This document shows positions 1-3,997 of a stretch of DNA of 14,112 bases, in pieces (position 1 is the stretch's first letter; the number at the start of each line of letters is the position of its first letter). This DNA is from DAOMNO01 sp035443885 (lineage in GTDB: Bacteria > Planctomycetota > Phycisphaerae > Phycisphaerales > SM1A02), in assembly GCA_035443885.1 (NCBI GenBank), contig DAOMNO010000026.1, positions 1 through 14,112 of the forward strand. The letters run 5' to 3'. The translations under genes were made by a program, and so were the position numbers. The notes under the pieces are model-generated. The model was given only the letters and a program-made list of their open reading frames with translations, was not told where the DNA came from and made no database searches.

Positions 1-132
1 ATGAGGTCTTGCCTGCCGGCCAAAAAGGGCTACAGGATCGTTTTCGCGGCGAGCATTCGCCTGAAGAACGGTCGCACCCTGTATGCCCGTGACTATGGAC
101 TCCGCGCCTTCTGCTTCTACGTGAAGGACTGA
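1..132 (+). CDS. Small basic protein, unrecognised (possibly 5'-truncated)
   Basis: The window opens with an ATG that reads 43 codons to a TGA at 130-132. The protein is basic and has an aromatic-rich C-terminal half (YRIVF, LKNGRTLYARDYG, FCFYVKD), which suggests a compact beta-rich fold rather than random translation. I do not recognise the family. Because the ATG is base 1, the true start may lie upstream and the gene may be longer. No signal peptide or membrane segment is visible. A strong hairpin follows 12 nt after the stop and a tRNA gene 45 nt after it, so the hairpin could end this transcript, or the ORF and the tRNA could share one. The coding call rests on residue pattern and on the position just before a terminator-like structure. 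Confidence 0.5.
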   Translation: MRSCLPAKKGYRIVFAASIRLKNGRTLYARDYGLRAFCFYVKD

Positions 133-144
133 GTCCAACTCGAT

Positions 145-177
145 CCCCCGGCACGTTGCCGCGTGCCGGGGGTCTTT
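145..177 (+). terminator. GC-rich hairpin with short T tract, abutting a tRNA
   Basis: An 11-bp perfect stem (145-155 with 162-172, arm CCCCCGGCACG) encloses a 6-nt loop and is followed by TCTTT. It has the form of an intrinsic terminator for the small ORF at 1-132. The T tract is short and the first base of the tRNA acceptor stem is base 178, so no promoter for the tRNA fits in between. The hairpin may instead be part of a tRNA precursor leader. Confidence 0.65.
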
Positions 178-260
178 GCTCGCGTGGCGAAACTGGTAAA
201 CGCAGCCGCTTTGGAAGCGGTGGACGGGCAGTCTTGCGGGTTCGAGTCCCGCCGCGAGCA
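178..260 (+). tRNA. Class II tRNA: leucine-type body with UGG (proline-codon) anticodon
   Basis: A complete cloverleaf folds here. The acceptor stem is 178-184 with 253-259 (7 perfect pairs) and A260 is the discriminator. The D stem is 187-189 with 201-203, and its loop carries the GG pair at 195-196. The anticodon stem is 205-209 with 217-221 (one G-T pair) and the loop TTTGGAA spans 210-216. The T stem is 236-240 with 248-252 and the loop is TTCGAGT. The variable arm is long (222-235) and can form a short stem, which makes this a class II tRNA (Leu, Ser or Tyr type). The 3-bp D stem, the GCGAAACTGGT D-loop pattern and A73 match bacterial tRNA-Leu. The anticodon at 212-214 is TGG, which reads the proline codon CCA, and base 37 is A rather than the usual G of tRNA-Pro. 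CCA is not encoded. The tRNA call is firm; the amino acid charged is uncertain. Confidence 0.9.
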
Positions 261-261
261 T

Positions 262-708
262 TTAGAATCCAATGGAAAACGTTCCAAGAACACCATCGTA
301 CACCAAAACGCTTTTCGCAAGCACATCCCGCCCAATCAATGCTTGAATGCCTTGGGAGGCTAATTCGGATTCGATGATCGGAATCGCATATATCGTATAC
401 GACATACCAGGCAGTGGAAATCGAATACTAACATCATACTGATTGCAGATGTGCGGCGTACCTTGGGTAGACGGGGTCTGGATAGGCGCACTCCCGGTCG
501 CCGTCAGGCCAAGGCTCGACAATGCTTGTGGATCAATACATGTGCAACTGGCCCCCGTGTCGATGAGACCGCTGATCTGAACCATCGGCGGTACAGGCAG
601 TTTTTGGGCAGCAAGGGCATCGGCGTGGGGCTTGCTCACCCCGACATAGAAGTCGATGATTGGACCACGGTTGCCCGGACTATTGAGCGACCCCCTCAGG
701 TGTGGCAT
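262..708 (-). CDS. Retropepsin-like aspartic protease, single-domain
   Basis: This 148-residue protein carries the catalytic aspartate motif Asp-Thr-Gly-Ala at residues 50-53 (context GLIDTGASCTCID). A second retropepsin signature, the hydrophobic-hydrophobic-Gly element in QALIGRDVL, lies near residues 122-130. One catalytic half per chain means it would work as a homodimer, as in retroviral proteases and the gag-polyprotein-protease-like families of bacteria. There is no signal peptide or membrane helix, so it is probably cytoplasmic. Its ATG lies inside the end of the upstream gene (13-nt overlap, 696-708), pointing to coupled translation. Its TAA stop ends 1 nt from the 3' end of the convergent tRNA. 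The fold assignment is good; the substrate is unknown. The adjacent small protein is the obvious candidate partner. Confidence 0.85.
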   Translation of the reverse strand: MPHLRGSLNSPGNRGPIIDFYVGVSKPHADALAAQKLPVPPMVQISGLIDTGASCTCIDPQALSSLGLTATGSAPIQTPSTQGTPHICNQYDVSIRFPLPGMSYTIYAIPIIESELASQGIQALIGRDVLAKSVLVYDGVLGTFSIGF

Positions 709-947
709 GGGTTAACCAAGTCGCGGGAAAAGTGAAATAATCGCTCGACCGTCTCGATCTTCTTGACCAAGAAGGGCTTGACGCCTACGCGATCATATCC
801 CTCGCGCAGAGCCTCTTCGTATACGGCGAAGATGCCAAGGACTTCATCACCCGCGATGAGCGCGTACTGTCCCTCATGCGCTAGAAGCGTTTCTAGTTCA
901 CGCTCGTACGTCTTGAGTTCTTGTTCGAGTGCCATCACAGTATGCAT
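696..947 (-). CDS. Small DUF5678-like protein, partner of the aspartic protease
   Basis: This 83-residue protein opens with a charged helix (ALEQELKTYERELETLL), then the strand-turn-strand AHEGQYALIAGDEVLGIF, a second helix (YEEALREGYDRVGV) and PFLVKKIETVE. That layout resembles the DUF5678 type of small domain. I know of similar small genes next to retropepsin-like proteases in planctomycetes and other bacteria, from memory and not from a search. The frame stays open to 1121, but the residues upstream of position 947 look non-coding. ATG 947 has a weak GGGG element 5 nt upstream; ATG 935 is the other plausible start and fits the domain start better. The TGA at 696-698 overlaps the protease gene by 13 nt, so the two should be co-translated. 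Function is unknown. Confidence 0.75.
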   Translation of the reverse strand: MHTVMALEQELKTYERELETLLAHEGQYALIAGDEVLGIFAVYEEALREGYDRVGVKPFLVKKIETVERLFHFSRDLVNPCHT

Positions 948-1117
948 AACGGCCCCATCGTTTAGATGCTGCAATAAATCTACTCCATTTTGTGAAGAAT
1001 GGTAGCAGCAATGACCGATAGGCGGGTCTTTTTTGCGATTATCGTAAAATGTTCGGGTTGGAGCGGGTCGAGTATGCGGAGCGTATCGACAACTACTACA
1101 CATCGCCATGAATCTTG

Positions 1118-2110
1118 TCAAGTGCTGCCCGTTGGTTCCCTATAGGCCAAACGCCTGCCGTCCCCGCCCCGGATGGCGGCAATAACGCGGTCCCCGTCCT
1201 CCAGCTTGCGATGGTTGTAGCGGAACTCGGCTTCGTCCAAGTAGCGCTGCAAGTGCTTCCGGCTGACGTTGTGATAGATGCCGATGATGCCGCGCTTGAG
1301 CAGGGCGAAGAACGATTCGACCGTATTGGTGGTCACGTCGCCCCGGACGTACTCGTACTTGCTGTGGTTGACGATGTGGTGACCGCCCGTGAAATCGGGC
1401 CCAACCTTGCGGTACGCGCGCAGCTCGTCAGTCATCAGCCGGGACGATAGGTCGATATGCTCACGGACGGCATCGGGTAGGTTCATCCCATTGACGGTCG
1501 GAAGAACGCGGACGCGGGCTTGGCCGTTCCGCTGGACGGCTGCGAACACCCGAACCTTGCGATCCTTCACGGTCTGGTGGTTGCTCTTGCGCCCGCTTCC
1601 ATCATAGAACGTATGGGGCGTCCGGTGCCGGGGCTTACCGCCGATGTACGTCTCGTCCGCTTCCACCGTGCCGGTCAGCTTCGGGCCGTTGGATGTTGGG
1701 GCCATTGCGAAGCGGATACGGTGCATGAGGAACAACGCCGACTTGTAGGACAGGCCGGTTTGCCGCTGAATCTCCAGTGCCGATACGCCCTTCTTGGACG
1801 TGCAGGCGCGCCAGAATGCGTAGCACCAATGGCGAAGCGGGACGCGGGAATCCTCCATGACCGTGCCAGTGCGGACGGTGTAGAGTTTGCCGCAACCCCG
1901 GCAACGCCAGCGGTAATCCTTGTTGCGGTTCCCGTCGCGTCCAGTCATCTGGTACACGTTGGTATCGCCACATTCGGGGCAACAGGGCGATGCGCCCCAA
2001 CGCTGCTTCTCCATGAACGCGACCGCTGAAGCCTCATCCATGCAGGCTACTGGTAGCTCGCGGATGGTTTCGGACTTGTTCTCGCCGACTTTCCCTTGGT
2101 TCCGTGCCAT
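1118..2110 (-). CDS. IS1595-family (ISXO2-like) transposase
   Basis: This 330-residue protein has the standard architecture of the family. A zinc ribbon lies at about residues 44-75 (CPECG, then CRGCG) and a helix-turn-helix-like segment (GVSALEIQRQTGLSYKSA) follows. The DDE-type core has its first Asp in VEADETYIGGK (about 150), the second in LMTDELRAY (about 228) and the third acidic position in TNTVESFFALLKRG (about 264). The chain is full length for the family, with no frameshift or internal stop, so the element could be active. The start at 2110 is supported by the zinc ribbon starting about 43 residues in, and by a near-consensus promoter whose -10 box ends 6 nt upstream. The transposase acts on the ends of its own element by cut-and-paste. 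Confidence 0.93.
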   Translation of the reverse strand: MARNQGKVGENKSETIRELPVACMDEASAVAFMEKQRWGASPCCPECGDTNVYQMTGRDGNRNKDYRWRCRGCGKLYTVRTGTVMEDSRVPLRHWCYAFWRACTSKKGVSALEIQRQTGLSYKSALFLMHRIRFAMAPTSNGPKLTGTVEADETYIGGKPRHRTPHTFYDGSGRKSNHQTVKDRKVRVFAAVQRNGQARVRVLPTVNGMNLPDAVREHIDLSSRLMTDELRAYRKVGPDFTGGHHIVNHSKYEYVRGDVTTNTVESFFALLKRGIIGIYHNVSRKHLQRYLDEAEFRYNHRKLEDGDRVIAAIRGGDGRRLAYREPTGST

Positions 2111-2116
2111 ACGATC

Positions 2117-2144
2117 ATTATACTTGATGAAAACATGGAGTCAA
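2117..2144 (-). promoter_or_regulatory. Sigma-70-type promoter of the transposase
   Basis: On the minus strand TTGACT (2144-2139) and a perfect TATAAT (2122-2117) are separated by 16 nt. Only six bases lie between the -10 box and the ATG at 2110, so transcription should begin at or next to the start codon and the mRNA would be leaderless. Confidence 0.75.
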
Positions 2145-2158
2145 GGGGTATCAGACCA

Positions 2159-2199
2159 GATTTTCAACAAGTACATACTTCCGCATTTTTGTGAAAATC
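2159..2199. promoter_or_regulatory. 8-bp inverted repeat, candidate operator
   Basis: GATTTTCA at 2159-2166 and TGAAAATC at 2192-2199 are perfect inverted copies with 25 nt between them. They lie upstream of the S24 repressor gene and just beyond the transposase promoter, and a -10-like TAAAAT follows at 2203-2208. An autoregulatory operator of the repressor is the simplest reading. An IS end is the alternative. Confidence 0.35.
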
Positions 2200-2255
2200 C
2201 GATAAAATCTATTACTCTGGACAGTTATTGAGGTGGTTTGGAGATACGTTCCCCC

Positions 2256-3083
2256 ATGTCTGCGGATGGTCGGAGAGAGTGTGGCGATGTGTTCCCGCCC
2301 GGCGAGGTTTTGCGCCGTGCGCGGGTGCAGGCGGGTCGGACGCTGCATCAGCTTGCTGCGGTGGTGGGGTGCAGCGTGTCGCAGCTTTCGCAGATGGAGA
2401 ACGGTCTTCGCCGGATCAGTGAGGAGCGTGCTGCAGCGTTGGAGCGGGCGCTGGGTGTGCGTGATGGGCGCTTGGTTGAAGCGGTGCAGTGGAGCGAGGT
2501 ACCCGCGCCGCTCCAGCCCCTGCTGCGTGAGCGTGCTGCGGGTTCACGCGCGCTGGTGCGCGATCTGCGCAGCGCACTGGAAGGTAATGACCCGCTCGGC
2601 GCACTGCGCGAGCTTGTGGAGCGAGCCGAAACTGATGCAGGAGCGCGCAGCGCGAACATTGAATCACCGTTGCCGCTTGCACGACGGATACCGCTCATCA
2701 ATAGTGTTGCAGCGGGTTATCCCACGGAGTTCACCGATCTGGGTTATCCCGTTTCCATAGCGGATGAATACGTGGCGTGTTCTGATCTGGATGACCCTGA
2801 TGCGTTTGCAGCGCGAGTGGTGGGGGATTCGATGCTGCCGGAGTATCGCGAGGGTGAGATCGTGGTGTTCAGCCCCGCGCTGCCCACGCCTTCCGGTTCG
2901 GATTGCTTCGTGCGGCTCGAGCGCGATGCGGAATCAACGTTCAAGCGCGTGTTCTTTGAAGAGGACGGCCGGGTGATCGTGCTCCAGCCGCTGAACGCAG
3001 CGTATGCAGCGAGGCGGGTGGATCGCGAAGAGGTCGCAGGCCTGTATGCAGCGGCGTACGTGATGCGGCGCGTGGGCCGATGA
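2256..3083 (+). CDS. XRE-family repressor with LexA/CI-type peptidase S24 domain
   Basis: This 275-residue protein (from ATG 2256) has an N-terminal XRE helix-turn-helix at about residues 16-67 (LHQLAAVVGCSVSQLSQMEN) and a linker. The C-terminal S24 self-cleavage domain contains a possible Ala-Gly scissile bond at 153-154 (SVAAGYP), the nucleophile Ser192 in VGDSMLPEYREGEIVV, and the general-base Lys230 in STFKRVFF. All elements of the phage CI / LexA autoproteolysis machinery are therefore present. An in-frame TTG at 2238 would add six residues, but ATG 2256 has GGAG 12 nt upstream and is preferred. It probably binds DNA as a dimer and is inactivated by RecA-stimulated cleavage or a similar signal. 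No phage gene is nearby, so its regulon is unknown. A terminator follows. Confidence 0.9.
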   Translation: MSADGRRECGDVFPPGEVLRRARVQAGRTLHQLAAVVGCSVSQLSQMENGLRRISEERAAALERALGVRDGRLVEAVQWSEVPAPLQPLLRERAAGSRALVRDLRSALEGNDPLGALRELVERAETDAGARSANIESPLPLARRIPLINSVAAGYPTEFTDLGYPVSIADEYVACSDLDDPDAFAARVVGDSMLPEYREGEIVVFSPALPTPSGSDCFVRLERDAESTFKRVFFEEDGRVIVLQPLNAAYAARRVDREEVAGLYAAAYVMRRVGR

Positions 3084-3091
3084 GTCGCTGC

Positions 3092-3114
3092 AAGGGCTGA
3101 AAATCAGCCTTTTT
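3092..3114 (+). terminator. Intrinsic terminator of the S24 repressor gene
   Basis: GGCTGA (3095-3100) and TCAGCC (3104-3109) form a 6-bp stem around an AAA loop. The stem can be lengthened by the A/T and G/T pairs on either side, and five Ts follow (3110-3114). It begins 8 nt after the stop codon of the repressor. Confidence 0.88.
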
Positions 3115-3184
3115 CTCAACATTTCACTTCCGAGCCGTGATGATGCGCAGTACGCTGAACCGTGGAAGAGACGGAGACTCAGCC

Positions 3185-3811
3185 ATGCATGCGAAACGAC
3201 TGTGCTGCGGGTTTATCGTGCTGACACTGGTTGCAGCGGTGTTCGCGGTGTCGCGTGCGCCCGCCATGCCGCCGTATTACGAAGCGTGGGTGCAGCGATA
3301 CCCCGATTCGACGTTGCCTCAGCGGATGCAGGAGACGTTCGGCAGTCAGTGCTTCGTGTGTCATAGTCCGTCGAGTCTCGGCCTGCCGGGCACATGCTAT
3401 CGCGAGACGCTTCGCGCCTTGCTGAACGATGGGCATTCGATTTTCGATGCGCTGGCGATTGCGCATGACATGGATTCAGACGGTGACGGTGTGCCCAACG
3501 GCGTTGAGATTCTTACCCCTCGTGCCGACGGCAAGCACATCGGCTATCACCCCGGCATGGTCGGGTTCTACGGCACGGACCCATGCGGGTATGACCCTGA
3601 CTTGATCTACAGCGGGGTGTCAGAGACGCCGGGCCAGAAGGCAGTCCCGGGGGATTTGAACGGCGACGGCGTGATCGATGTGCTCGACTTGCTTCTTCTG
3701 CTCGGCGCATGGGGCGTGTGCCCGCCGTTCGAGCCGTGCCTGGCAGACCTCAACGGCTCTGGCGCGGTGGACGTGCAGGACCTGCTGATCCTGCTCAGCA
3801 ACTGGGGGTGA
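3185..3811 (+). CDS. Secreted CxxCH protein with dockerin-like C-terminus
   Basis: ATG 3185 is chosen because GGAG lies 9 nt upstream and the product then starts with a clean signal peptide (MHAKRLCCGF, then a hydrophobic stretch to about residue 27). The frame is open upstream to 3137. The 208-residue product has a single CFVCH motif at 56-60, which is a possible c-type heme site or simply part of a cysteine-stabilised domain. A DMDSDGDGVPNGVEI calcium-loop segment of thrombospondin type-3 style follows at about 95-109. The C-terminal dockerin-like pair of calcium loops spans 157-208 (DLNGDGVIDVLDLL and DLNGSGAVDVQDLL) and ends in LLSNWG. It is probably exported. Whether heme is attached cannot be told from one motif. 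The dockerin DNA is nearly identical to that of the next gene. Confidence 0.85.
   Translation: MHAKRLCCGFIVLTLVAAVFAVSRAPAMPPYYEAWVQRYPDSTLPQRMQETFGSQCFVCHSPSSLGLPGTCYRETLRALLNDGHSIFDALAIAHDMDSDGDGVPNGVEILTPRADGKHIGYHPGMVGFYGTDPCGYDPDLIYSGVSETPGQKAVPGDLNGDGVIDVLDLLLLLGAWGVCPPFEPCLADLNGSGAVDVQDLLILLSNWG
3675..3809 (+). repeat. 135-bp near-identical dockerin-coding repeat, copy 1
   Basis: This segment matches 6852-6986 with only 3 mismatches in 135 positions, in the same orientation and reading frame, and ends at the stop codon. Similarity falls off immediately upstream. It encodes the end of the first calcium loop through the C-terminal SNWG. Confidence 0.95.
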
Positions 3812-3997
3812 TGAGCGCGTGTTGTGGGGTGAATGACACCATAGCGCCTGGCGCGCCGGGTGATGCTGCATCCCTGTGCTATGCATCAACCGCGCGAAGG
3901 AAGGGATCGCGCTGGTCGAGCGCCATTTGTTTATTGACTTCAACTTGTCTTTGACCACAATGGATGCACCGGCTGAATGGTGGAGCTTGGAGGCGAC

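Larger units (their letters stand above)
1118..2144 (-). mobile_element. IS1595-type insertion sequence, ends not resolved
   Basis: The minimum extent of the element is the transposase plus its promoter. Members of this family usually run about 0.7-1.2 kb with short terminal inverted repeats and 8-bp target duplications. I could not find a convincing pair of inverted repeats by eye. A 9-bp direct repeat TTTTGTGAA occurs at 988-996 and 2187-2195, which would give an element of about 1.2 kb. The bases just inside these copies do not pair as inverted repeats, so the boundaries remain open. Confidence 0.6.

Noticed and set aside
178..260. tRNA 3' end as an integration site for a genomic island
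   Set aside because: No integrase and no second copy of the tRNA 3' end was found in the window.
948..1121. N-terminal extension of the DUF5678-like frame up to 1121
   Set aside because: The extension is Cys/His/Pro-rich and not like the domain; the start at 947 or 935 is better.
1520..2029. 169-residue open frame on the plus strand inside the transposase
   Set aside because: It is a shadow of the transposase gene, with no protein-like pattern.
3920..3997. TTGACT at about 3928-3933 as a promoter for the large dockerin gene
   Set aside because: No -10 box of reasonable quality lies at 16-18 nt.
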